The notes: generated by a model not told the origin, from the sequence alone. A stretch of DNA of 24,891 bases from Halisarca cf. caerulea (GCA_963170055.1 CAUJGJ010000397.1:13018002-13042892); one strand, 5' to 3'. Positions 9,422 through 21,780 are shown, counted from the first letter of the stretch. Numbers and translations are program-made.

Positions 9422-10034
9422 TTTTAGTTTGCCCACATGCAGTTGTAATTGTGGGAGGACTGTATGTGTAGACGTGTAGTGTTTTTGTGGATGACATTAT
9501 AATTGTGTATTTTTTTACTTCAAATAATAATAAAACTAATTATAATGATAATAGTAATAATGATAATAATACATTATAATGATAATGTAATTTGTAGAGT
9601 GGTAATTAACACGCCTACACACATGTACACACGCACGCACGCACACACACACACACACACACACACGTACACACACACACGCACACACACACGTATATAT
9701 ATCTGTCATATGCATGACATTGTTGCGTATAAGTCGTGATATCGCATGCATGCATACACTTGACGATTTACGTATATATTTTATATTGGCCATGAAATGT
9801 GTTATAATTCGATCATTATAATTCCTTTAATTAATAGATTGCGATTCCTGCGCACGTACACGTGTACGTGCTCGTATATGGACGATTGGGTATTGCATGA
9901 CTCAGAGGCTTCTCGCGGCGCCAGACCACTTCCCCCCAGGCCTATAGTTGTAATGAGGGATATAAGAATTGCGTATAATACAATCTTGGTATTAACCTTT
10001 ACGTATTCCAGATCGAAGGAGTCTATAGAACAGG
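9422..10034. other. Intergenic region between importin beta-1 and the first Rac-like gene
   Basis: 613 bp with the importin 3' UTR and poly(A) signal, an (AC)n tract at about 9626-9692, and AT-rich sequence. Presumably it also holds the promoter of the downstream gene. I see no convincing TATA box or upstream exon. Confidence 0.6.
9529..9534 (+). promoter_or_regulatory. Polyadenylation signal AATAAA for importin beta-1
   Basis: AATAAA about 108 bases after the TAG stop at 9419-9421, in an AT-rich 3' flank. Confidence 0.6.
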
Positions 10035-10354
10035 ATGCAAAACGTTAAAGGCGTCGTTGTTGGTAACAGGTGAGTTATTCTTTAGGAAATATACGTACAA
10101 TTGTGAAGGATATTTATTCAAAGCACCCAATCGATTGATGACGTTTTTCGTGTTGTAAAATATTTGATAGGACTGCTGGGATGACACAGCTTCTTGTCAC
10201 TTATACAACCCACGTCCTTCAAGAAGAACAAGTTCTAAACACGTGAGTATACAAGCTAGTCTGGCGTGGCCAGACCGAGTTCCTCCATTTGCAAATAGAG
10301 GAATTCGGTCTGGCCACGTCCATCCAGTCTTTCGCTCGATCATTTTCAGGGACT

Positions 10355-10411
<57 letters not shown>

Positions 10412-11672
10412 ATGCGTGCGTGCATGTGTGCGTGCATGTGCGTGCATGCATGTGTACATGCATGTATGTGTGCATGCGTGTTTTCTCATGCTTTATTATT
10501 TATAAATCTGATTCCCGCAATGACAGGAGCAAGCAATGCATGGTTAGTTAAACACACCCTTTGTTATAATCAGTCAGTCAGTGAGAATGTAATATTATGG
10601 TTTGTCTAATTTGGTAATGTCACATAATGTCAGTATTGAATGTGTCCCTCGTAGGTTTGGCGACTACAGGATGAGTGTTACGGTGGATGATAAAGCAGTC
10701 AACTTTACAGTGTGTGATCCCACAGCAGGTCGGTTTGTAGAGTTAATCGATTTTATATTGTTAATCATGTCGTTAATTTTTAAATATGAGGTGGTTATGT
10801 TTAGACCGTCTTTATCATGCCTGCAGGCCAAGAGGAGTATGATCGCCTCAGGCCAATAGCCTATCTACAGACGGTGAGAGCTTTACATATGTGTTTGTTA
10901 ACTAAAGTGTATACTTTACTGAGAAATATTGTCTTTTGTTCTTGAGTTTCTGTCTTGGATGCCGATCCATTGATCTGTCTGAATGATCCTTGCTCATGCA
11001 GACATTTTCTTGTAGTTACAGTGTTATATTATCCCCCACCCTCACCCCCACCCACACACTAAGACCTACCTTGTAGTAAGAGCTGTCTCTTTGCAAGCAA
11101 GACCTTTGTGTGTGTATAACCTTCAGGGTGCTTGATAGCTAGCTAGTGCATTGTTTGCAGAGTTCCACACTATAATTTTGTCCAGTATGCTCTTATTCGG
11201 TAGGATGTATTTATAATTTGTTTCTCGCTTGTTGATCAACTGTCATTTGAGAATGTCCATGAAAAAGTGAGTCTTCTATACCAATGGGTTTTATGGGTTT
11301 GAAGTGCTTTGCAAATCGGGAGCACTTCCTATCAATTTTTCATTAATTTTCTTTATACAGTGGTATACTGAGGCTAATTACTATTGTCCAGATGCACCAA
11401 TCATTCTTGTTGGGACTGAGTTGCATTTGAAGAATAATAAAGAAACTATTGACGAAATGAGAGATAAGAAACTGAGTCCTATCACGTACGAACAAGGTCT
11501 CCAGATGATGAAGAAGATCGGTGCTGTCAAGTACTTGGAATGCTCAGCAAAAACACATGTGGGAGTGCAGGAAGTATTCGACGAAGCCATCAGAGCTGTT
11601 ATTCACCCTACGCCTATTAAAAAGACAGATAAAAGAACTTCAAGTAACAATGCCGCATGTACAATGTTGTAG
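10035..11672 (+). CDS. Rac-like Rho-family small GTPase with degenerate nucleotide-binding motifs (candidate pseudoGTPase)
   Basis: Six exons: 10035-10069, 10171-10242, 10655-10728, 10827-10873, 11204-11266, 11361-11672 (TAG). They total 603 nt, 200 residues, all GT-AG with matching phases; Rac proteins are about 192. Recognisable Rac blocks are [41 protein letters not shown] and VFDEAIRAV. The C-terminus CTML is a CAAX box predicting geranylgeranylation, preceded by a basic stretch, so membrane attachment is likely. Odd features in Rac numbering: the P-loop reads GNRTAGMT (G12R and K16M), switch I Thr35 is Asn, the DTAG motif carries an extra Pro (DPTAG), and TKLD is TELH. Only the SA motif of G5 is intact. 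GTP binding is therefore doubtful; it may be a scaffold-like pseudoGTPase or an early pseudogene, though frame and splice sites are undamaged. Start chosen because MQNVKGVVVGN matches the Rac N-terminus residue for residue. Confidence 0.88.
10264..10319. repeat. Foldback hairpin in Rac-like gene intron 2
   Basis: Arms CGTGGCCAGACCGAGTTCCT (10265-10284) and AGGAATTCGGTCTGGCCACG (10299-10318) are complementary except for one position. They are separated by about 14 bases including ATTTGCAAAT. Probably a short foldback element. Confidence 0.85.
10355..10480. repeat. (TG)n microsatellite with GCATG tail
   Basis: About 54 bp of TG followed by interrupted CATGCGTG/CATGTGTG words, in intron 2 of the first Rac-like gene. 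Confidence 0.95.
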
Positions 11673-12627
<955 letters not shown>

Positions 12628-14339
12628 ATGCAGACCTGTTACATTAAGTGTATTGTTGTTGGTAACGAGTGAGTTATATCTACAGAATGTACGTTGTCAT
12701 TGTGATGCCTCTATCCTATCATACTATGCATGCCAAAGCACCCAATTGCAATCTACTGTTCACAAAGATTTAATTTATTGTGTTGTAATGCTTGCATAAC
12801 ATGTAGGAGTGCTGGGAAGACGCAACTTCTTATCAGTTATGCAACCAATGGCCGCATCCGTCCAGGGGAATATTTTCCAGATGTGTACGTACAGAATAGT
12901 CTGTATAGCCTTGAGTGCACGTACGCGTGTTGCCCACACATCTATGTATACTATAAGTCTTAATGATCAGTGTGTCAGTGAGTGATGTTGCATAAGTATT
13001 ATTAGTATTAACATTTTTACAGTAACTGTTTAGTATTACTTAGCTTTAATTCAATTTAAATTTATATATTAATTTAACATTTTTTCTCTTATAGCTTTGC
13101 AAACTATTTTGTTAATGCTATAGTGGATGGAAAGGCCATTACTGTTATGCTGTGGGACACAGCAGGTCATGATCAGTTTATGTGAGAGGTGATATCATTA
13201 AGTGCTTGGTGGTGATTTGTACCCTCTATACACCTACAGGCCAAGAGGACTATGATCGCCTCAGGCCATTATCCTATCCGCAGACAGTGAGGCCTTAATT
13301 GGTGTGCTTGTTCAGTCTAATATATAGACATAATGTGTGTATAGTTGCAATTGGCTGGAGAATGTTGTCTTGTGTTGTTTTAAGGCGAATTCTAGCTGTC
13401 TCGGATGCAGATCAATCCTTCTGTCTGCATATGATCCTAACCAATGCAGTCATTTCTTGTATGACAATAATTATAACACAGTGTTACACTCTGTCACTGA
13501 TATAGTACCCAGGAGGTATGGTGGACTCTTGTGTCCTATACAGTGGAACCTCTGATAGTGGACTCTATATACCAAACAAGGACAAGACTTGCATGAGGTC
13601 TTAATATACGTCACATCCACGGCTCCCCATAATTTCATTACATTTTGAACCTCCCAAATAAGACAACCTCCAAATAGGGTTGTCCCAAAGTGTCCTTTAT
13701 TGGGAGCTAGGCTCATTATTGTTACTAACTATATGTCATATTATTAATATTATATGAAAGTTGTAGTGAGCTGTTCTTTTGCATTTTGTCAAACAAGTAC
13801 ACTGTATTATGTTTACAGCATGCAAATGTGTATACCTGCATGCATGCTAGCTGTTTAAATTGGCACTGCCATCCAGTGTGCTCTCACTTGGTAGGATGTA
13901 TTTCTAATTTGCTTCTCGCTTGTGGATCCACCGTCATTTGAGAATGTTTGGGAAAAAGTGAGTTCTGAATGCTTGTGATTGGGTTTGTCTAATTAACTGC
14001 TCTTGGATGAGTGCTTCTAAAATTTGCATTATTCTTCAGTGGTATCCTGAGGTTAATTACCATTGTCCTAAAATACCAATCATTCTTGTTGGGACCAAAT
14101 TGGAATTGAGAGATGATAAAGAAACCATTGATGAAATGAAAGACGAGAAACTGAGTCCTATCACCTACGAACAAGGTCTCCAGATGATGAAGAAGATCGG
14201 TGCTGTCAAGTACTTGGAATGCTCAGCAAAAACACACGTGGAAGTGCAGGAAGTATTCGACGAAGCCATCAGAGCTGTTGTTCACCCTGTTACAAGAACA
14301 AACAGAAGAAGGAATGGGGCTGCATGTGCAATGTTGTAG
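12628..14339 (+). CDS. Rac-like Rho-family small GTPase, second tandem copy
   Basis: Six exons: 12628-12668, 12807-12884, 13095-13165, 13240-13286, 13895-13957, 14040-14339 (TAG). They total 600 nt, 199 residues, with the same intron positions and phases as the upstream copy. It is closer to canonical Rac: P-loop GNESAGKT keeps the Lys and Thr, [20 protein letters not shown] matches Rac almost exactly, and [15 protein letters not shown] and LECSAKT are present. The C-terminus CAML is a CAAX box after a short NRRR basic stretch. Departures: the Gly12 equivalent is Glu, the invariant switch I Thr35 equivalent is Asp (YFPDV), the G4 motif is TKLE instead of TKLD, and there are two extra residues before PGEY. 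Expected role is a membrane-anchored switch for actin, but switch I and G4 changes make normal cycling and effector use uncertain. An in-frame TAG just upstream of the ATG limits the start. Confidence 0.9.
13541..13712. mobile_element. Probable degraded CAGTGGAACCTC-type miniature element
   Basis: Starts with CAGTGGAACCTCTGATAGTG and contains ACAACCTCCAAATAGGGTTG and GTGTCCTTTATTGG, words typical of inverted-repeat miniature elements. A clean matching right end was not found. It lies in the intron between exons 13240-13286 and 13895-13957. Confidence 0.4.
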
Positions 14340-14527
14340 AAAATTCTTAATCCATTAATGAATCTGACTCTTAAAATTATATAATTATATTATTGACTAT
14401 CATGCACTTCTTTGATTACAAATATCCCTTTATTCTCAGATCAAGTCGATTTAGATCTAGTGTAGCATGCATGATCAACAATTTAGACAATAATTAAATC
14501 ATGCAATTAATGCCATGAACATATTAT

Positions 14528-14533
14528 AATAAA
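14528..14533 (+). promoter_or_regulatory. Candidate polyadenylation signal AATAAA, second Rac-like gene
   Basis: AATAAA about 190 bases downstream of the stop, in AT-rich sequence. It could be fortuitous given the base composition. Confidence 0.4.
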
Positions 14534-14691
14534 TTTAATTTTAAAAATTAATACAATGTCAGCTTTATCTATAATAATTGCAATTATGTCATGTCTATAC
14601 AATTATATGCACATGTACATTATTAATATTTCTCTAAACCAGTGACAAGTTCTACAAACTCCTAGCTTCTTCTTGATCACTTGAGAGAGTC

Positions 14692-14891
14692 NNNNNNNNN
14701 NNNNNNNNNNNNNNNNNNNNNNNNNNNNNNNNNNNNNNNNNNNNNNNNNNNNNNNNNNNNNNNNNNNNNNNNNNNNNNNNNNNNNNNNNNNNNNNNNNNN
14801 NNNNNNNNNNNNNNNNNNNNNNNNNNNNNNNNNNNNNNNNNNNNNNNNNNNNNNNNNNNNNNNNNNNNNNNNNNNNNNNNNNNNNNNNNNN
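14692..14891. other. Assembly gap (200 N)
   Basis: 200 consecutive N. The true length and content are unknown; sequence on the two sides is not necessarily adjacent at this spacing. Confidence 0.99.
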
Positions 14892-15118
<227 letters not shown>

Positions 15119-15157
15119 ACATACCACACACACTATAAAAAAGTAATACTGAATCAC

Positions 15158-15365
15158 CTTCTCGCTCTCCATTCTGATCAGAATCGCTCAAGTCACTAGT
15201 TTGTAAGATATATTGGCGCTTTCTTGCTCTTTCCTCGCGTGCTATTGTGCCAGATCTCCTTTTCACAATTCCCTCATACTGCCTCCACGAAATCGGTCCA
15301 ATAGTTTCTGCCTCTGAACTCGAACCGTCGTAGTAGTCATTATCAACGTCGTTACTTTTGCTCAT
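15158..15365 (-). CDS. Hypothetical first exon, divergent from the transposase gene
   Basis: An open frame on the minus strand starts at an ATG at 15365 and runs to a possible donor (AGAAG then GTGATT) at 15158. The encoded 69 residues are polar and charged: an acidic first part (NDVDNDYYDG), then a basic block (VKRRSG, REERARKRQ), then SDSDQNGERE. Beyond the donor the frame runs into AC-repeat sequence, which is not credible as protein. The start lies 167 bp from the transposase ATG in divergent orientation, so it may be a second transposon gene or an unrelated host exon. I recognise no domain, and no downstream exon was found; one could lie in or beyond the gap. Confidence 0.3.
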
Positions 15366-15959
15366 CACTTCAAGTTCTCTGACATCAATCGTGCAGCTGT
15401 ATATTAGTAGAGAATTGGTCCGCTGTCCTGCAGCGGAATAATTCTCTGAGCTCAGCTGGTCGATCAGTTTAGTCAAGTTTTGGCATATTTCGCGCCGTAC
15501 GTTGCCGTACTAGATCATCGCTCTGCTCTACAATGGATTGCGAACCGCGTTCGAAGATCCCAAAGGTTGAATTTTGCCACCATTGTAGCAAAATATTGGC
15601 TATTAAAACTTAAAAAAGGCACAGGAGACTGTATTACAACGAAGAAAATAAAGTCTGGGTGACTACAGCGGCAGATGGTGCATCCGACGTCAAGTCCAAG
15701 TCAGGTGCATGCACGTATATTATTCAAACTATAACTTCTGCCTTGGCCATTTTGGCAATCACCATGCATGCAAGCTAAGCGATACAGGTAACTAACTGTG
15801 TCCGAGGCTTTTCTTTTTTTAATAATGATAATTATTTCTTGATTTGAATATATAATGTTATAATATTATTATAGGAAAAAGGTGATGAGTAAATAAAATA
15901 TTGTGATCAAAACACAATCTAGACTGATTGTGTGTGTCTGTGCCTGTGCCTGTGCCTGT

Positions 15960-15969
15960 GCATGTGCAT

Positions 15970-16064
<95 letters not shown>
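15960..16064. repeat. (TG)n microsatellite in transposase intron
   Basis: About 105 bp of TG repeat preceded by TGTGCC hexamer repeats, between transposase exons 1 and 2. Confidence 0.95.
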
Positions 16065-16065
<1 letters not shown>

Positions 16066-16534
16066 ATGCTTGAGTATACCAGTATGCAAGTGCATACATG
16101 AGTGTATGCATGCAGCACATGTGTGTGTTATTCCTGCGTGGTTAAAAATTATTATTAATGTCATTGATAATCATCTATTGAACATATAGATTATTAAATT
16201 TGTTCTAATGCGACTTTGTAGAGGTCACGGAGATTCCTCCTGAGTTACCTGTGGATACAGGCACAACCATAGATGACATCTACGAGCCTACTGAGGTGCC
16301 TTCAGGTACTTGCAGTTCTGACTGCAGTCTTGATGATTCAATGCCTGATGGTAACAGAGACATTGAGGTGGATGAAAGTGCAGCTGCATACAGTGATTTA
16401 GAATCTCCTTCAAGTGAGTTTTAATAATATTTGGGAACAATTCTCGAGTTGGATAGGAATGACACTGTGCTTAAATTTATTGCTTATCAGATGCATATAA
16501 TGCATATGATAATAACATATTATATATATACCGG

Positions 16535-16716
16535 CAGTAAAACCTGTCTATAACGACCACTCAAGGGACCAAGTAATTGTCCTCTCTGTAGACAAGTGGT
16601 CCTTGTATGGAGGTGATTTAGTACAACTGAAGTGGACAATAGCCAGCCCACCATGGTGTCTATATATAGACAGCTAGGTGGTCTTTATATATGTGGTCTT
16701 TAAAACAGGTTTTACT
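16535..16716. mobile_element. Miniature inverted-repeat element, AGTAAAACCTGTC family (copy 2)
   Basis: The left end CAGTAAAACCTGTCTATAAC pairs with the right end TTTAAAACAGGTTTTACT; 182 bp. It shares its interior with the copy at 7266-7446. It is inserted in the intron between transposase exons 2 and 3 and followed by a short (ATT)n tract to about 16740. Confidence 0.85.
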
Positions 16717-16740
16717 ATATTATTATTATTATTATTATTA

Positions 16741-17305
16741 ATATACACCATACCCTCATGGGTACTAGAACACACAAAGGTCCTGAGCAGCACATCATAG
16801 GTACCGTATAATGAAATAAATTAAACGCGGAAAACGAAAAGTTACACCTAACAAAACCTAGCAGCCCATATAGCCTAAAGGTTGAAATACAATTAATGAT
16901 GTGATAGTTGAAACCTGTACCTTTGTCTTCTGATTAAAGTCCTCATTGACATTAATTATCATGCAACTTCAGGATGCTCTGAGGCTCCCTCACGCTGACA
17001 CACTGTGCACCTTCCAATAACATACATCTTCCACTTGTATATCTTGGCTTGTATCTTGATTAATTTTAATTCATCTACTAGTGGCTTCTTGTTGCCAACT
17101 TAATAAGACTATACATTATTATATATAATAATATTATGTGAACTTTAATTATTAAATTAATTTAAAACCCAATGTATCTTTCTTCAAGCCTGCATGCCTG
17201 CAATAGTATTATAAAAAAACTTGACATTATGTTAATAACTTGTTATAATTAAAAAAAATGTTACTATAATGCCATGCTGCACATTTTTTTTCCTATTTTG
17301 TGTAG
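16741..17305. other. Remainder of transposase intron 2, no feature seen
   Basis: AT-rich sequence with no open frame, repeat or RNA-like structure that I can support. Confidence 0.5.
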
Positions 17306-19916
17306 TCTCAGATTTTGAAGGAGTTGAGGAGATATGGGAAGATCTAAATGACACTCAATCCGAATTTCTTGATGACCACATGCAGCCATTAGTAACAGAA
17401 ACCATTACCCCACCTCCTCTTCCTCTCAATGATTCCCAACTTGAAGATAATTGCATTCATCAACAATCAATTATATCATGGCTTACGGGATTCCTTTTGT
17501 TGTTGCAAGCTAAGTATGCCATTTCAGATACAGTTATTGATGCTCTAACTAAATTCCTATGTGTTTTTCTGAAGGTAATAGGAAAATTTTCCACCTTTGT
17601 TTCATCACTATAGCACTGGCTGTCCCTTCTTCCATTTACAGTCTCAGGAAACACCATTGTCACTCTCAGATAATGAAATTTGTTGTGTGTCCAAAATGCC
17701 ACAAGCTATACCGCTTTGATAAATGTGTGATTTTGTCAAGGGGCCAAGAAACTAGTAAAACCTGTGATTTTGTTCGTTTTCCAAACCACCCACAAGTGAA
17801 GCAGAGATCTCCTTGTGGTGCCACACTCCTAAAGACTGTATTTCTCCCTTCTGGTAGAAGGCTTATGTATCCTCTAAAAACATATCCATACAAGTCCTTA
17901 TCATCTTCACTCCAAGAGTTCTTACTGCGTCCAGAATTTGTGAAATCATGTCATCATTGGAAGTCTAGAACTACACAGACAGGATTCAGAGCAGATGTTT
18001 ATGATGGAAACATTTGGCGTGATTTCCAAGTTGTGAATGATAAACCTTTTTTATCGAGTACTGATGCCCTCAGTTTGGGTCTTATGTTAAATGTGGATTG
18101 GTTTCAACCATACAAGCATTCTTCATACTCAGTTGGAGCCATCTATTTAACAATTATGAACCTACCCAGATCTATTTGCTTTAAGCGTGAAAATGTTATT
18201 CTTATTGGTATAATACCTGGTCCCTCTGAGCCAAAGCATAACATTAATTCTTATATAGAACCCCTAGTTGAGGAGCTAATCGAGTTTTGGGAAGGAATTC
18301 CACTGAAAGTTCATTCAAATGCAACCACAGAATCATCCATCATTAATGTCAGGTGTGCTCTTCTCTCTGTAGCATGCGACTTACCTGCAGGTAGGAAGTT
18401 GTGTGGATTTTTGGCACACTCTGCTAAACTTGGGTGCTCCAAATGTCTTAAGGAGTTTCATGGAGTACCTGGCTCTATGGACTATAGCGGATTTGATAGA
18501 TCTGCATGGAGGTCTCGAAATAACAATGATCACAGGGAAAAAATACAGCGAGTTTGTCAGGGAAGGACAAAGACGGAGCAAAGTGCACTGGAGTCACAAT
18601 TCGGATGTCGTTTTTCATCATTACTGAAGCTATCATATTTTGATGCCCCACGCATGTTAGTTGTGGACCCTATGCATAACTTGTTTTTGGGGACAGCAAA
18701 GCACATGTTGCAGTATTGGTTACAAAATGAGATTATCCCTAGGAGCAAACATACTCATATTCAGAATTATGTTGATAGTATTGCTGTACCATCTGGTGTA
18801 GGACGTATACCACATAAGATCGCTTCCAGTTTCTCTGGATTCACTGCTGATCAGTTCAAGAACTGGGTCATACTTTTCTCAATTCCATCATTATATGGTA
18901 TTCTTCCTCCAGATCACTTTGAATGTTGGCGTCATTTTGCACTGGCTTGTCGCATTCTTTGCAAGCAGCAGCTTTGCCAGACAGATATCATTATTTTGGA
19001 TGCTTTACTCATTCAGTTCTGTCAGCGTGTACAAGCACTTTATGGACATGCATTTGTCACTCCCAATATGCACATGCATGGACACCTTAAAGAGGTGATA
19101 GAAGACTACGGTCCAGTTTTTGGCTTTTGGCTTTTCTCATACGAGCGATACAATGGAATCCTTGGTAATCAGTCACATAACAATAGAGACATTGAATATC
19201 AACTACTGAACCGATTTGTGAGAGACAATTTGGTATATGCTTTTGAATTTCCCCATGAGTTCCAAGAGGACTTTAGGAATGTATGTTGTACAGAGGAATT
19301 TGCTGTTGGATCACTGCATGATACAGCCATGCCCGTAGAATTTCCTTCCATTTCAGTAGAAACTCCTTCACACTCAAGGAGATGTATTCTGGATCATGAT
19401 GATATGGCTTGTGTGCTGAACATATATGAAAAACTGAAGCATGTACGTGGTACTGAACAAGGTGTAACTGTCAATGCAATTCATGTTCGATACACTACAA
19501 TCACTTACCAAGGTTTTAAGTACAATTCAAGTAAATCGAGACAGCAATCACAACAATTCATTGCCTTGGCTGAGTGGGATCCAGAACTCTTTGGCCCTCC
19601 ACCAACACCTATATCAGACCAGCTCCATCCTGATGCCAAGTTTCGCCCAGTCAGAGTCAAGCATTATATAAAGGTATATTTCAATTTGGGCGAGAAAGCA
19701 CATGATTACCTTTTGCTGGCTGTTGTGTCTTGGCTTTTGCCACATCCCCTAAAGAATATCTTGGGAAAACCAGCTGAAGTTTGGCACCATAGCCAGTACG
19801 AGAGTGGTGGTGTGTCATCATTTTTGCCTTTACAGTACTTGAAAAGTCGCTGCACACACAGTACGACCACAGTAAGAAGTGAAACTCTTATGGTTGTGGT
19901 CCCCTTAGTAGAGTAA

Positions 19917-21012
19917 TTTCGCAGTATACATCTATAATAGCCTTATTAAGCTATAGATATAGTATAGTCTATATATAATGTATAGCTTATACATATACAT
20001 TACATTCATTATTTAATTTATATAATATGACGTATATATAATATATGTTAGGCTGTTTGTCTTTCCTATATCGACTATATTATTAATAATTATAATTGTC
20101 TAAAGCTCATATATATCTCCCTTTTTCCTTGAATGTCAATTGATTATTACTACTAGTAGACTAAGTGTTCAGTCTCATAATGGTTCTTACATTGGTTTAT
20201 GTAATGCTTATACAAGCTATAGTGCTGCATGATATTATATAATATATGTATGCATGTTGATACTTGATGATTCCATTTTGTACATGTTTATTAGCATGTC
20301 ATGATTACTATAGCCATGGATTGCATGCATTACAGAACATGATATGCATAATATCATAGTATATTATTGGTTTATCCTGATCACACTATAATAATAATGT
20401 TTATTGTTGACATGATATGCATTAATTAAATACACACATTATTATAATGTTAGAAATAAGTTATAATTAAACACGAAATGACATGAAAATACACGAGATA
20501 ACCAATACAATTAAAGTAACTGTTATAATTATGAAGGTACAATCAGATGAAGTCCAGCTCCGGCCATCATGCATGTATGCTGATCCCACTTGGTGGCACT
20601 CAATATTGTGAATGACATGTACCCATCTCATCACTGTTGACCACGGTTTATTCCATAATAATTATGAGCTTGCCAATTTTTGTGCAAATCGTGATTGATA
20701 TTATATAGGACCACTTAATTTGACTTTCGAGTTCCTCCCATTTACTAAAAGATATAGCTATCGATTGAGACCACAAAGGGGAAAATGCATCATGAAGCAT
20801 GACTTGTCAGTTTGCAGTGTGTATTATATACATAACAAATTTAAACTCTTTCTTAATATTAATATTGTAGTAATATTGTATGGTCTCTCTCTTTCATCCC
20901 GATCACATGCACACTTTATCAATTTTAGCAAACTTTAAGCCATTGCAATTGCAAGTTTCATTTAGCACGAACTTATATAATATTATATATAATCCTGATC
21001 AGTTATTATTAA
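19917..21012. other. AT-rich intergenic stretch, no gene
   Basis: About 1.1 kb dominated by TATA, TAATAATTAT and GCATGCAT words downstream of the transposase. No frame with coding character and no RNA gene. The 3' end of the transposon may lie here, but no terminal repeat could be identified. Confidence 0.6.
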
Positions 21013-21173
21013 CATAGGTGTAGGAACCATGGGGGCAGGAGGGGCTAGAGTCCCCCCTCCAATATTCTTAAATCTAGTCAATGTTTGCCTGATCATAATA
21101 TATTGATCAAGTTCTTATACTGCACATGAACAAATCATTAGTATTATCAGTACAAATCATTCCTACGCCTATG
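21013..21173. mobile_element. Short inverted-repeat element (CATAGGYGTAGGAA ends)
   Basis: Left end CATAGGTGTAGGAA and right end TTCCTACGCCTATG are 14-bp inverted repeats with one difference; 161 bp with no coding capacity. The start is G-rich (CATGGGGGCAGGAGGGGC). Confidence 0.75.
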
Positions 21174-21219
21174 AATTTAAGATAATAAATTTTAGGTTAA
21201 TTTTCTTCACAAGTACAAG

Positions 21220-21405
21220 CACACACACCACATGCACACACACACACGCACACACACACACACACACACAGCACACACACACACAGCACACACACACACA
21301 CTATACATGCACATGCACACACACACACACACGCACACACACACACACACACAGCACACACACACACACTATACATGTACATGCACACACACACACACAC
21401 ACACA

Positions 21406-21474
<69 letters not shown>

Positions 21475-21475
21475 T
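21220..21475. repeat. (AC)n microsatellite with internal duplication
   Basis: AC repeat interrupted by CAGCAC, and twice by CTATACATG followed by CACATGCAC or TACATGCAC (about 21301 and 21369), so a segment of about 68 bp is duplicated. Confidence 0.95.
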
Positions 21476-21477
21476 AG

Positions 21478-21780
21478 GCTTCTATGTAGTGAGGGAGCGG
21501 GGGGAAGCTTCCACCCCAAAATTTTCATCCTAGGTATTTAGAACCCCCCTCTCACACACACACACACATACACACACATGCATTCTCTCTCCCACACACA
21601 TGCACACACACACACACACACATACACACTTAAACACACACACACAACACACACACACACACACACGCACACGCATGCATTCTATTTCTCCCACACACAT
21701 GCATGCATGCACGCATGCACGCACACACACATACACAGCAGGGTTCTATCCAGTGAAGGAAGCAGGGGGGAAGCTTCAAC
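21478..21780. repeat. AC-rich region bounded by two related GGGGGGAAGCTTC segments
   Basis: GCTTCTATGTAGTGAGGGAG... (about 21479-21515) and GGTTCTATCCAGTGAAGGAA... (about 21741-21778) share a framework ending GGGGGGAAGCTTC. Between them lie AC/ACATGC repeats that also include two copies of CATTCT(A/C)T(C/T)TCTCCCACACA. Confidence 0.75.

Larger units (their letters stand above)
15533..19916 (+). pseudogene. CACTA/EnSpm-type (Tnp2-like) transposase, decayed copy
   Basis: Likely exons: 15533-15704, 16222-16413 and 17306-19916 (TAA). Exon 1 has CHHC and HRRLYYNEE, like the N-terminal zinc motif of animal Tnp2-type proteins, but an in-frame TAA at 15611-15613 interrupts it. The second break is near 17600-17614: the frame carrying SDFEGVEEIWED and WLTGFLLLLQAKYAISD ends at TAG 17611-17613. 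The rest (PSSIYSLRKH, CPKCHKLYRFD onward) is in another frame, consistent with a single-base deletion. The 3' frame is open for over 2.3 kb. Candidate catalytic residues, from family resemblance, are Asp codon 18096 (LNVDWFQPY), Asp codon 18666 (VVDPMHNLFLGTAKH) and Glu codon 19143 (FSYERYNGILG). MHMHGHL and the C-terminal AVVSWLLPHP and ESGGVSSFLP blocks also fit. It would have cut and pasted its own element. Terminal CACTA repeats were not found. Confidence 0.82.

Noticed and set aside
15131..15143. CACTATAAAAAAG as the left CACTA terminal repeat of the transposon
   Set aside because: No convincing inverted partner or 3-bp duplication was found downstream of 19916; the match could be chance at the end of an AC tract.
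17575..17614. Short intron (GTAATAG...TATAG) as explanation for the transposase frame change
   Set aside because: Forty bases is very short, its removal does not join the correct frames, and the removed part encodes residues expected in the family.
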